A stretch of DNA of 64,000 nucleotides from Burkholderia stabilis (GTDB taxonomy: Bacteria; Pseudomonadota; Gammaproteobacteria; Burkholderiales; Burkholderiaceae). The notes under the pieces are model-generated. The model did no database searches and was not told the DNA's origin. It saw only the letters and a list, made by a program, of their open reading frames with translations. Both the position numbers and the translations under genes were made by a program. Within the stretch, counting starts at the first letter, position 1. Each line of letters opens with the position of its first letter. Shown in pieces: positions 50,327 through 59,027 of the stretch. Location of the stretch: NCBI RefSeq assembly GCF_001742165.1, contig NZ_CP016442.1, positions 1,302,001 to 1,366,000 of the forward strand, in the 5' to 3' direction.

Positions 50327-51370
50327 TCAATGCGTCGTTTCGGTTTCGGTTTCCGCCGCGCGGCTCGCCGTGTGCGGCGCGCGCGGCCCGGCCGGCAGCA
50401 CACTGATGCGACGGCGCGTGCGCACGAGTTCGGCAAGCTGCCACGAACCGAGCGCCAGGCAGCCGAACAGCACCTCGCGGCCGCGCTTGACCAGCGCGAG
50501 CGATAGCGCCGTCTCGCGGTCGACGCCGAACATCTGCGCGAGCAGCACGACGGTCGCCTCCTGCACGCCGAGGCCGCCCGGCACCATGAACGCGGCATGC
50601 CGCACGGCCTGCGTCATCGCCTCGATCGCGATCGCGCCGCCGATCGACACCGGATGGCCGAGCAGCGCGAGCGCCCAGTAGATCTCGAGCGCGCCGAGCA
50701 CGTAGCCGGCCAGCTGCCAGAAGAATGCGCTGAACAGCAGGCCCGTGCGCGACATCAACCCGTCGATGTCGGCGTCGAGCCGGCGGCCGTCGACGCCCTG
50801 CAGCAGCCGGTGCGAATCGCCGAGCAGGCGGCCCGCGAAACGCTCGATCGCGTGGAAGATGCCGCCGCGCCGCATCAGCACGACGCCGAGCACGGGCAGC
50901 GGCAGCGTCAGCAGCAGCGCGAGGCCGATCGTGCCGCCGCCCATGTTGTCCGTCGTCGCGAGCAGCAGCACGAGGCCGAGCGCGGCGAACGCATACTGGA
51001 CGACGATCGTCACGAGCACCTCGACGATCACCGACGCCGTCACGCGGCTCGCATCGGGCACCTGCCAGCGCGCGAGCCGGATGCCGACGAGTTCGCCGCC
51101 GATCCCGACCACGGGCAAGAGCCGGTTCACCGCTTCGCGCACGGTCGCGATCCACCACAGGAACGGCAGCGAGCTGCGCTTGTCGAGCAGCAGGTGCCAC
51201 GCGTACGCATCGAGCAGCAGCGGCAGCGCGTGGAACGGCACGAGCCACAGCAGCGCGTAACCGGCGCGCGCGAGCATCTGCGATACGTCGCCGACACCCT
51301 CGTGCAGCCCCAGCGCGAGCAGGATGCCGATGCCGATCGGCCAGCCGAGCCATTTGATCCACTTGGTCAT
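50327..51370 (-). CDS. hpnL: HpnL, hopanoid-associated membrane protein
   Basis: This 347-residue protein has about eight membrane helices and belongs to the lysylphosphatidylglycerol-synthase transmembrane (UPF0104/TIGR00374) family, with the motif REAVNRLLPVVGIGGELVG and late QAVRHAAFMVPGGLGVQEA. In hopanoid clusters it is named HpnL and is proposed to move or assemble modified hopanoids. Its ATG overlaps the hpnK stop (51367-51370), so they are translationally coupled. It is the last gene of hpnIJKL. Confidence 0.85.
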   Translation of the reverse strand: MTKWIKWLGWPIGIGILLALGLHEGVGDVSQMLARAGYALLWLVPFHALPLLLDAYAWHLLLDKRSSLPFLWWIATVREAVNRLLPVVGIGGELVGIRLARWQVPDASRVTASVIVEVLVTIVVQYAFAALGLVLLLATTDNMGGGTIGLALLLTLPLPVLGVVLMRRGGIFHAIERFAGRLLGDSHRLLQGVDGRRLDADIDGLMSRTGLLFSAFFWQLAGYVLGALEIYWALALLGHPVSIGGAIAIEAMTQAVRHAAFMVPGGLGVQEATVVLLAQMFGVDRETALSLALVKRGREVLFGCLALGSWQLAELVRTRRRISVLPAGPRAPHTASRAAETETETTH

Positions 51371-52251
51371 GACGGCTGCGCTCCCGGTGCGCGCGACGCC
51401 GGCGCACCGCACCGTGCCGCGGGCTGGCCGAACACGTCGGCAAAGCCGCCGGTCGCGATGCCCGACGCCTTCAACGCGGCCGCGACGCGCGGCGACAGCA
51501 GCGCGTCCAGCTCGTCCACCGGACGATAGCCGGCCATCGTCGGCGTGATCGGGCCGTCGCCGGCCTCGGCCGGGTGGCAGTAGATCTCGCCGACGCCCGG
51601 CGGCAGCTTCGCAAGCGCGTCGAGCAGCACAGCCTCGTCCATCGCACCCGTATGCTCGATCCCGACCACGTAGTCGTTGTGCGCGAGCCCCGCGCGGTCG
51701 AGCCGCGCGCGCACGAGCGCGATCCACGGCTTGAGCAGCGCGGGCGCGCTCGTCTCGTACGGCAGCCGCACCGCGCGCAGCCCGTAGTCGCGGCCGATCT
51801 CGATGATCAGCGACAGCACGGTCGGATGCAGGTGGAAATGCTTGTGCGCGTTCACGTGGTCGAGCGGCAGGCCACTCGCCGCGAACGCGTCGAACTGCGC
51901 GCGGATCTCGCGGCGCAGTTGCGCACGCACGTGCGGCAGGAAGAAAAAGCGACAGCCGTCCTTCGCCATCGCGTCACCGAAGCGCCCGTCGGGGCCGACG
52001 AGCGCCGGAATCTCATGCGCGGGCAGCGTGGCCGGCCCGTCCGCGAGGACGAGATGCAGGCCGACCGAGAGCGACGGCAGCCGCCGCGCGCGCTCGATCG
52101 CATCCTGCGCGGCGCTCGCGCCGACCATCAGGCTCGCGGCGTTCAGCACGCCGTCGCGGTGCGCGCGCTCGACCGCCGCGTTGACTCGCGGATGCAATCC
52201 GAAGTCGTCCGCGGTGAAGATCAGCGCCCGCGCCGCCCGCTGCGTCGCCAC
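51367..52251 (-). CDS. hpnK: HpnK, hopanoid-associated deacetylase (YdjC family)
   Basis: The 294-residue YdjC/ChbG-type carbohydrate deacetylase has the metal motif TADDFG (13-18) and NAHKHFHLHP. In hopanoid synthesis HpnK is reported to remove the N-acetyl group from bacteriohopanetetrol N-acetylglucosamine made by HpnI. Start GTG at 52251, 3 nt after hpnJ; overlaps hpnL by 4 nt. The tail GAPASRAPGAQPS is low-complexity. Confidence 0.88.
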   Translation of the reverse strand: MATQRAARALIFTADDFGLHPRVNAAVERAHRDGVLNAASLMVGASAAQDAIERARRLPSLSVGLHLVLADGPATLPAHEIPALVGPDGRFGDAMAKDGCRFFFLPHVRAQLRREIRAQFDAFAASGLPLDHVNAHKHFHLHPTVLSLIIEIGRDYGLRAVRLPYETSAPALLKPWIALVRARLDRAGLAHNDYVVGIEHTGAMDEAVLLDALAKLPPGVGEIYCHPAEAGDGPITPTMAGYRPVDELDALLSPRVAAALKASGIATGGFADVFGQPAARCGAPASRAPGAQPS

Positions 52252-52254
52252 GAA

Positions 52255-53676
52255 TCAGGCCTCGTGTGCACGCAGGAAGCGGAAGAACTCGACACCTTCG
52301 CGCAGGCGGCGCTTCATCATGTCCCAGCTCGTCAGCATCTCGCGCACAATTTCCCAGATCTTCGACGGACGGAAGTAGAACTGGCGATAGAACTGCTCGA
52401 GGTGGTGATAGATCTCGTCGCGCGACAGGTGCGCGTAGCCGATCGCCGCGAGCTGCACGCCTTCCTTGCTCACCAGGTTGATGGTCTTGTTCTCTTCCAT
52501 CCAGCCGTTTTCCACGGCCTGCTTGTAGAGCGTCGTGCCCGGATACGGCGCGGCGAGCGAGACCTGGATCGTGTGCGGATTGATTTCCTTCGCGTACTCG
52601 ATCGTCTTCTTGATGGTTTCCTGCGTCTCGCCCGGCAGGCCGAGAATGAAGGTGCCGTGGATCTTGATGCCGAGCTTCTTGCAGTCCGCGCTGAAGCGGC
52701 GCGCGAAATCGGTGCGCACGCCCTTCTTGATGTTCACGAGGATCTGGTCGTCGCCGGATTCGAAGCCGACCAGCAGCAGGCGCAGGCCGTTTTCCTTCAT
52801 GACCTTGAGCGACTTGTACGGCACGTTGGCCTTCGCGTTGCACGACCACGTGATGCCGAGCTTGCCCAGACCGATGGCGATGGCTTCGGCGCGCGGCAGG
52901 TCGTCGGTGAAGGTGTCGTCGTCGAACATCAGCTCCTTCACTTCCGGCATGTTGTCGCGGATCCACTTCGCTTCCGCGAGCACGTTCTCGACCGAGCGCG
53001 TGCGGTAGCGATGGCCGCTGACCGTCTGCGGCCACAGGCAGAACGTGCAGCGCGACTTGCAGCCGCGGCCCGTGTAGATCGACACGTACGGGTAGTTCAG
53101 GTAGCCGATGAAGTAGTTGTCGATCTTCAGGTCGCGCTTGTAGATGGGCGCGACGAACGGCAGTTCGTCCATGTTCTCGAGGATCGGACGCGCTTCGTTG
53201 TGCTCGATCGAGCCGTCCTTCGCGCGCCAGCTCAAGCCCTTGATCTCGGGGAACGGCTTGCCTTCGGCGATTTCCTTGCAGGTGTAGTCGAATTCCTCGC
53301 GGCACACGAAGTCGATCGCCTCGCTCGCCGTGAGCGAGTTGTGCGGATCGACCATCACCTTCGCGCCCACCATGCCGACCAGCAGCGACGGCTTCATCTT
53401 CTTGAGATCCTGCGCGAACATCGCGTCGGTCGGGAACGACGGCGTGCTCGTGTGGATGATCACGAGGTCGTAGTCGTTGGCGATCTTCAGCGTTTCCTCG
53501 ACCGACAGGCCGTCGGCCGGCGCATCGACGACGCGGCTGCCCGGCACGAGCGCGGCCGGCTGCGCGAGCCACGTCGGATACCAGAAGGAACGGATTTCGC
53601 GCTTCGCCTGATAGCGCGAGCCGGCTCCGCCGTCGAAGCCGTCATACGAAGGGGCCTGCAAGAACAGCGTTTTCAT
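52255..53676 (-). CDS. hpnJ: HpnJ, radical SAM enzyme of hopanoid cyclitol-ether synthesis
   Basis: The 473-residue B12-binding-like and radical SAM protein holds the Fe-S ligands Cys206, Cys210 and Cys213 (GCKSRCTFC). HpnJ contracts the glucosamine ring of bacteriohopanetetrol glucosamine to the cyclitol ether found in Burkholderia. MKTLFLQAPSYDGFDGGAGS is the typical N-terminus; start 53676 (ATG), with GGAG upstream. hpnI lies 158 bp upstream. Confidence 0.9.
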   Translation of the reverse strand: MKTLFLQAPSYDGFDGGAGSRYQAKREIRSFWYPTWLAQPAALVPGSRVVDAPADGLSVEETLKIANDYDLVIIHTSTPSFPTDAMFAQDLKKMKPSLLVGMVGAKVMVDPHNSLTASEAIDFVCREEFDYTCKEIAEGKPFPEIKGLSWRAKDGSIEHNEARPILENMDELPFVAPIYKRDLKIDNYFIGYLNYPYVSIYTGRGCKSRCTFCLWPQTVSGHRYRTRSVENVLAEAKWIRDNMPEVKELMFDDDTFTDDLPRAEAIAIGLGKLGITWSCNAKANVPYKSLKVMKENGLRLLLVGFESGDDQILVNIKKGVRTDFARRFSADCKKLGIKIHGTFILGLPGETQETIKKTIEYAKEINPHTIQVSLAAPYPGTTLYKQAVENGWMEENKTINLVSKEGVQLAAIGYAHLSRDEIYHHLEQFYRQFYFRPSKIWEIVREMLTSWDMMKRRLREGVEFFRFLRAHEA

Positions 53677-53834
53677 GAGTGCTCCGGTAGCCTGCATAGT
53701 TCGATTCGTTTCAACGATTCAGTCAAAAAACCGCGGGCCGCCCTGCCGGCGCCCGCCTCTCAATCCTGTCGCGCCGCGCGGTTTCGCCGCGCAGCGCGTC
53801 TCGGCCTTCGGGCCGGATTCGGTCGGCGGCGGCC

Positions 53835-55010
53835 TTAGCGGCCGTCCGCCACTTCCACGGCCGCCGTCGCGCGTTCGCCGCCGACGACCGTCATCCTTGC
53901 TCCGCGCCACACGACGTGCGTGCCGAACGCGGCCACGAGCCATTCGAGCGCGAGCAGCGTGTCGCGCACCACGACGAGCGGCAGGTCGCGCCAGAACGCG
54001 CGCCAGCCGTCCTCGCCGCGCGCGTGCAGCACGAGCCGCCCGAATGCGCCGACGACGGCCGCACCGCCTGCCAGCGTACCCGCAAAAGTCCCGTCGAGAC
54101 GCAGCGCGAGCGCCGCGCCGGTCGCGAGCCACGGCGCAGTAAACGTAATGAACAGGAACGCGAAGCCGGCCGGATTCAGCGAACGGATCGTGCGCAGCCA
54201 GCGCGTCTCGCGGTGCCACAGCGGCCCGAACGACGGCTCGATCACGTCGGTCGCGACCTCGACTTCCGACAGCACGGTGCGTCGCCCGAGGCGGCGCGGC
54301 AGCTCGGCAAGCCAGAAATCGTCGGCCAGCTCGTCCTTCAGCGCGACGAAACCGCCGATCCGGTCGAGCGTGTCGCGCGTCAGCGCGAGCGTCGCGCCGA
54401 AGCCGAAGCGGCTCGAGCGGCCGAGGTGGGTAATCCGCACCGACGGCGCGAACCATGCGTCGACGAACTGCGCGCCGATGCGCGTCCAGAACCCGCCGAC
54501 GCTGCGCGCATGATACAGGCACGTGACGACACCGACCGACACATCGGCGAGCGGCGCCGTCACGCGCTCCAGATAGTCGGGCTGCACCGCGATGTCGCTG
54601 TCCGCGATCACGATGCGGCCGTACTTCGCACGCTCGGCAAGATTGATCAGGTTGCTGACTTTCAGGTTCTTGCCGTGCACGCGCGAGTCGACCACCAGCG
54701 TGATGTCGCACTCGGGGTAATCGGCGCGCAGCCGCTCGACGACGGCGATGGCCGGATCGACCGCCGACTGGACGCCGAACAGCACTTCATAGCGCGGATG
54801 GCGCTGCTCGCAGAAGGTCGCGAGATTTTCGTACAGGTGCGGCTCCGCGCCACACAGCGGCTTGAGCACGCTGACCGGCTCGAATCCGTCGCGCGCAGCC
54901 GTGCGCGGCGTGCGCGGACGCGGCGCGAAGGCGGCGACGAGCGCATAGCCGGCCGCGGCCAGCGTGAAGGCGATCAGGAGCCAGTCGAGCAGCGTGGCGG
55001 TTGGCGTCAT
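53835..55010 (-). CDS. hpnI: HpnI, hopanoid glycosyltransferase
   Basis: This is a 391-residue GT2-family enzyme anchored by an N-terminal helix (LLDWLLIAFTLAAAGYALVA) with C-terminal helices. It shows VSVLKPLCGAEPHLYENL, the acidic motif DSDIAV and the acceptor motif ELADDFWLAE, like ceramide glucosyltransferases. HpnI adds N-acetylglucosamine to bacteriohopanetetrol. ATG 55010 has GGGAGG 8 nt upstream. First gene of the cluster. Confidence 0.88.
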   Translation of the reverse strand: MTPTATLLDWLLIAFTLAAAGYALVAAFAPRPRTPRTAARDGFEPVSVLKPLCGAEPHLYENLATFCEQRHPRYEVLFGVQSAVDPAIAVVERLRADYPECDITLVVDSRVHGKNLKVSNLINLAERAKYGRIVIADSDIAVQPDYLERVTAPLADVSVGVVTCLYHARSVGGFWTRIGAQFVDAWFAPSVRITHLGRSSRFGFGATLALTRDTLDRIGGFVALKDELADDFWLAELPRRLGRRTVLSEVEVATDVIEPSFGPLWHRETRWLRTIRSLNPAGFAFLFITFTAPWLATGAALALRLDGTFAGTLAGGAAVVGAFGRLVLHARGEDGWRAFWRDLPLVVVRDTLLALEWLVAAFGTHVVWRGARMTVVGGERATAAVEVADGR

Positions 55011-55483
55011 GCGCGACGCCTCCCGGCGACCTGAACGCCACGGCGAACGCTTGCGCGTGATTGAGCGTGATTCGGTATTCCGACAGCGACGAACGCGGGC
55101 ACGACCCGACTCCTTGTTCCAGCAGCGTCTGTGTTTGGGGGAGGCACGACCCATGCTTCGGGTATGGCCATGCCCGGCTTCGCGTGGCGCACTTCCGCGC
55201 AACGCCCGAACGGGATGCGGGAAGACTCGAATGGCTACCATCCGCACAACATGGGCAGGCGCCGGATTTTATCAGTCCGCGGCACCCCGCGCTCAGCGCT
55301 ACGAGAAACGGACTGGTGCAATTCCAGCAAAGCTGTGCGGCCGGCAAACCATTTCGGCGCAACCGCGTTCACGTTAACGTAAGCGCTTTGCAGGCGTATT
55401 GCAGTCTTGAAAATAAGACGTTTCGTGCAAATTTGTACGTCGATGCGGATTCACATCCAATCACCGTAAAGATTGGTAACTAA
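55011..55483. other. Non-coding region between divergent hpnI and the monooxygenase gene
   Basis: No credible gene is seen in this stretch. It must carry the hpnI promoter (minus) and perhaps that of 55651 (plus). The 10-bp palindrome ACGTTAACGT (55371-55380) is the clearest motif; its role is unknown. The right part is more AT-rich than its surroundings. Confidence 0.45.
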
Positions 55484-55518
55484 TCGGCGATTGAATTGAT
55501 TTTTGCAACAATCGCCGA
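55484..55518. promoter_or_regulatory. Inverted repeat upstream of the LLM-class gene
   Basis: TCGGCGATT (55484-55492) and AATCGCCGA (55510-55518) form a perfect 9-bp repeat around 17 nt, 133 nt before the start codon. It has no T-run, so an operator is more likely than a terminator. Confidence 0.4.
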
Positions 55519-55650
55519 ATGCAACCCTGCACCCCTGTAAGGCGCATGGGTATCGGTGCGCCGCCAGCACGTTCCGGAACCCTTTGGCAAAATCCTTGGC
55601 ATTTGTTGCGTAGGCGCATCACCGCGCCCCCCTCTTTCGAAGGCCACCCG

Positions 55651-56649
55651 ATGACTCCGTTTTCCGTACTCGATCTCGCCCCCATTCCGGCCGGCGCCGA
55701 CGCCTCGCAGGCTTTCCGCAACACCGTCGATCTCGCGCAGCACACGGAACGCTGGGGCTACCAGCGCTACTGGCTCGCCGAGCATCACAACATGCCCGGC
55801 ATCGCGAGCGCGGCGACCGCCGTCGTGATCGGCCATGTCGCGGGCGCGACGAAAACGATCCGCGTCGGGTCGGGCGGCATCATGTTGCCGAATCACGCGC
55901 CGCTCGTGATCGCCGAGCAGTTCGGCACGCTCGCGTCGCTGTATCCGGGGCGCATCGATCTCGGGCTCGGCCGTGCGCCCGGCACCGACCAGACCACGTC
56001 GCGCGCGTTGCGCCGCGACCTGATCGGCAGCGCCGATTCGTTTCCGGACGACGTCGCCGAACTGCTGCGCTACTTCGCGGAGCCGGTGCCCGGCCAGCGC
56101 GTGCGCGCGGTGCCCGGCGCCGGGCTCGACGTGCCCGTGTGGCTGCTCGGCTCGAGCCTGTTCAGCGCCCAGCTCGCCGCGATGCTCGGGCTGCCGTTCG
56201 CGTTCGCGTCGCACTTCGCGCCGGACTACCTGATGCGCGCGCTCGAGATCTATCGCGCGCAGTACCGGCCGTCGGCCGCGTGGCCTAAGCCGCACGCGAT
56301 GGTCGGCGTCAACGTGTTCGCAGCCGATACCGACGACGAAGCGCGGCGCCTGTTCACGTCGCTGCAGCAGCAGTTCATCAACCTGCGGCGCGGCACGCCG
56401 GGCAAGCTGCCGCCGCCCGTCGACGCGCTCGAGGCAAACGAGCTCGAACTCGCGACCGTCGCGCATTCGCTGTCGTTCGCGGCGGTCGGCTCGCGCGACA
56501 CGGTGCGCGACAAGCTGCGCGACCGTATCGCGCAGACGGGCGCGGACGAGCTGATCGCCACCGCGCAGATCTACGATCACGCCGCGCGGCTGCGCTCCTT
56601 CGAACTGACCGCGCAGATCCGCGACGAGCTCGCGAACGAGGCGCGCTGA
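55651..56649 (+). CDS. LLM-class flavin-dependent oxidoreductase (luciferase-like)
   Basis: The 332-residue monooxygenase of the bacterial luciferase superfamily starts [20 protein letters not shown], with [17 protein letters not shown] and [23 protein letters not shown], the strands of the flavin-binding TIM barrel (as in YhbW). It would use FMNH2 supplied by a separate reductase. The ATG at 55651 gives the family start; a frame up to 55519 adds unrelated residues. Substrate unknown. Confidence 0.87.
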   Translation: MTPFSVLDLAPIPAGADASQAFRNTVDLAQHTERWGYQRYWLAEHHNMPGIASAATAVVIGHVAGATKTIRVGSGGIMLPNHAPLVIAEQFGTLASLYPGRIDLGLGRAPGTDQTTSRALRRDLIGSADSFPDDVAELLRYFAEPVPGQRVRAVPGAGLDVPVWLLGSSLFSAQLAAMLGLPFAFASHFAPDYLMRALEIYRAQYRPSAAWPKPHAMVGVNVFAADTDDEARRLFTSLQQQFINLRRGTPGKLPPPVDALEANELELATVAHSLSFAAVGSRDTVRDKLRDRIAQTGADELIATAQIYDHAARLRSFELTAQIRDELANEAR

Positions 56650-56668
56650 CGGCGCAGGCCGCCCCGCA

Positions 56669-57730
56669 TCACTGCGGGTGTACGGCCGCCAGCCCGTCGA
56701 GCAGCGCCTTGTGGAACGCGTCCGGGTCCTGGATCTGCGGGGCGTGCCCGAGCGCCGGGAATTCGACGAGCTGCGCGCCGGGGATCGCCGCCTGCGTGCG
56801 CTTCGCGAGTTCCGGGTAGTGGCCGAGCTTCGCGTGAACGTCGGGCGGCGCGACGTCCTTGCCGATCGCGGTCGTGTCCTTGTCGCCGATCATCAGCAGC
56901 GTCGGCACGCGGATCGCGCCGAGTTCGTAGACCACCGGCTGCGTGAGGATCATGTCGTAGATCAGCGCGGAATTCCACGCGACCGAATCGCGGCCTGCGC
57001 CGCGATACATTCCGGCGAGCATCTGTACCCAGCGCTCGTACGGCGGCGACCACTTGCCCGCGTAATACGTCGACTGTTCGTAGCGGCGGATGCCGTCGGC
57101 CGTCGTCTTCAGCTCGCGCGCGTACCAGTAGTCGACCGACAGCGGCGGCACGCCAAGCGCCTTCCAGTCCTCGAGCCCGATCGGATTCACGAGCACGAGC
57201 TGGTCGGTCGCCTTCGGATACATCAGCGCATAGCGCATCCCGAGCATCCCGCCCGTCGAATGCCCGACGATCGTCGCCGATTTCACGCCGATCGATTCCA
57301 GCAGCGCGTGCGTGTTGCGCGCGAGCTGCTGGAAGCTGTACTGGTAGCGATCGGGTTTCGACGACTTGCAGAAGCCGATCTGGTCCGGCGCGATCACGCG
57401 ATAGCCGGCGCGGCTCAGCACGCCGATCGTGTCCTCCCAGGTCGCCGCGCAGAAGTTCTTGCCGTGCAGCAGCACGACGGTGCGGCCGTTCGGGTGCGCC
57501 GGCTGCACGTCCATGTACGTCATCTCGACGGTTTCGCGCTGCGACACGAACGCGTAGCGGTGCACGGGCTCGGGATAGGTAAAGCCTTCCAGACGCGGGC
57601 CGTACACCGGCCCGTCGTTGCCGGCGGGCACCGGGGCGGCCTCGGCGGCGGAAGTCGCACACGCGAAGGCAACGCCCGCGCCGAACAGGGCGGCGCGCGC
57701 GACGGACAACATCTTGCAAATCGAAGGCAT
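56669..57730 (-). CDS. Exported alpha/beta hydrolase
   Basis: The 353-residue precursor has a signal peptide (about 30 residues, cleavage near AEA) and an alpha/beta-hydrolase fold. Oxyanion segment HGKNF (89-93), nucleophile Ser158 in GHSTGG, acid Asp in GDKDTT and His in ALGHAPQ make a complete triad. It likely acts in the periplasm on an ester or epoxide; substrate unknown. Convergent with the luciferase-like gene (19 bp). Confidence 0.85.
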   Translation of the reverse strand: MPSICKMLSVARAALFGAGVAFACATSAAEAAPVPAGNDGPVYGPRLEGFTYPEPVHRYAFVSQRETVEMTYMDVQPAHPNGRTVVLLHGKNFCAATWEDTIGVLSRAGYRVIAPDQIGFCKSSKPDRYQYSFQQLARNTHALLESIGVKSATIVGHSTGGMLGMRYALMYPKATDQLVLVNPIGLEDWKALGVPPLSVDYWYARELKTTADGIRRYEQSTYYAGKWSPPYERWVQMLAGMYRGAGRDSVAWNSALIYDMILTQPVVYELGAIRVPTLLMIGDKDTTAIGKDVAPPDVHAKLGHYPELAKRTQAAIPGAQLVEFPALGHAPQIQDPDAFHKALLDGLAAVHPQ

Positions 57731-57903
57731 GGCAGTCACGGTGATTGGAAACGCACGCGAACAGCCGGGCGGCGCCGCGCCCCGCGATTCTACGCGGTCG
57801 GCTGACGACGGCGCGCAACACTCGGTGCCCACGCGACTTCCGCGCCCGCGACGAACTCGGGTATCGTGTGACGTGACCCTGAAACGCGTGCAGGCGGATT
57901 CCC

Positions 57904-58764
57904 ATGAAAAACGTCCTCAGCATTCAGTCGCACGTCATCTACGGCCATGCCGGCAACAGTGCGGCCGTGTTCCCGATGCAGCGCCTGGGCGTCAACGTCT
58001 GGCCGCTCAATACCGTCCAGTTGTCGAATCACATGCAGTACGGCCACTGGGCCGGCAGCGCGATCGACGCCGCGAAGATGGAGCAGCTCGTCGACGGCAT
58101 CGCCGCGATCGGCGCGCTCAAGCGCTGCGACGCGGTGCTGTCCGGCTTCCTCGGTTCGCCACCGCAGGCGCGGGCCGCCGTCGAGATCGTCCGCACGGTC
58201 AAGGCGATGAATCCGGACGCGTGGTACTTCTGCGATCCGGCGATGGGCCAGACGGGCGGCATCCGGCCCGAGCCCGGCGTCGAGGAATTCATGGTCCAGG
58301 AGATGCCGGCGCTCGCTGACGGCATGTCGCCGAACCACACCGAACTCCAGAAGCTCGCCGGGCGGCGCATCGAAACCGTCGCCGAAGCCGTCGACGCGTG
58401 TCGCACGCTGATCCGCCGCGGCCCGCAGATCATCCTCGTGAAGCACCTGCATGACCGCAACAGCCCGGCCGACCGTTTCAACATGCTCGCCGTCACCGAA
58501 ACCGAAGCGTGGATCGGCCAGCGCCCGCTGTACGCGTTTCCGCGCCATCCGGTCGGCGTCGGCGACCTGACCAGCGCGGTCTTCGTCGCGTGCCGGCTGC
58601 GCGGCGATTCGGTGCGTGCCGCGTTCGAGCACACGCTCGCGGCCGTGCACGCGGTCGTGAAGGCCACCTACGATGCGCGCCGCTACGAGCTCGAACTCAT
58701 CGCCGCGCAGGACGAGATCGCGCGCCCGAGCGAATGGTTCGGCGCGTGGGTGACGGACGCCTGA
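57904..58764 (+). CDS. pdxY: PdxY, pyridoxal kinase
   Basis: The 286-residue PfkB/ribokinase-type enzyme phosphorylates pyridoxal in the vitamin B6 salvage pathway. It starts [20 protein letters not shown], the usual PdxY/PdxK N-terminus, has DPAMGQTGG and [10 protein letters not shown], and the active-site loop [10 protein letters not shown]. It is closer to PdxY than PdxK by this start. It is divergent from the hydrolase gene. Confidence 0.92.
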   Translation: MKNVLSIQSHVIYGHAGNSAAVFPMQRLGVNVWPLNTVQLSNHMQYGHWAGSAIDAAKMEQLVDGIAAIGALKRCDAVLSGFLGSPPQARAAVEIVRTVKAMNPDAWYFCDPAMGQTGGIRPEPGVEEFMVQEMPALADGMSPNHTELQKLAGRRIETVAEAVDACRTLIRRGPQIILVKHLHDRNSPADRFNMLAVTETEAWIGQRPLYAFPRHPVGVGDLTSAVFVACRLRGDSVRAAFEHTLAAVHAVVKATYDARRYELELIAAQDEIARPSEWFGAWVTDA

Positions 58765-59027
58765 CGCGCCCGCACCGCTCTTCGCTTCGCCGGCGCGCCT
58801 CCTGCGCCGCTTTCCCGCCGCTCCCTTTGCGCGCCGCGCTCGCCTGCGATACGCGCTCCGATACCGGTTCGATGCACCTGCAAACGTTTCCGGACTTCAC
58901 ATGAATGACACCGATTCCTCGCTATGCTCGCGGCGGCACGACCAGGCGCAGCCGCATCCTGCGCCCCGGGCGCGCCCTTCCCGCAGGTCCCGCCAATCGG
59001 CTCCCTCTTTACCCCACGATAACGACC

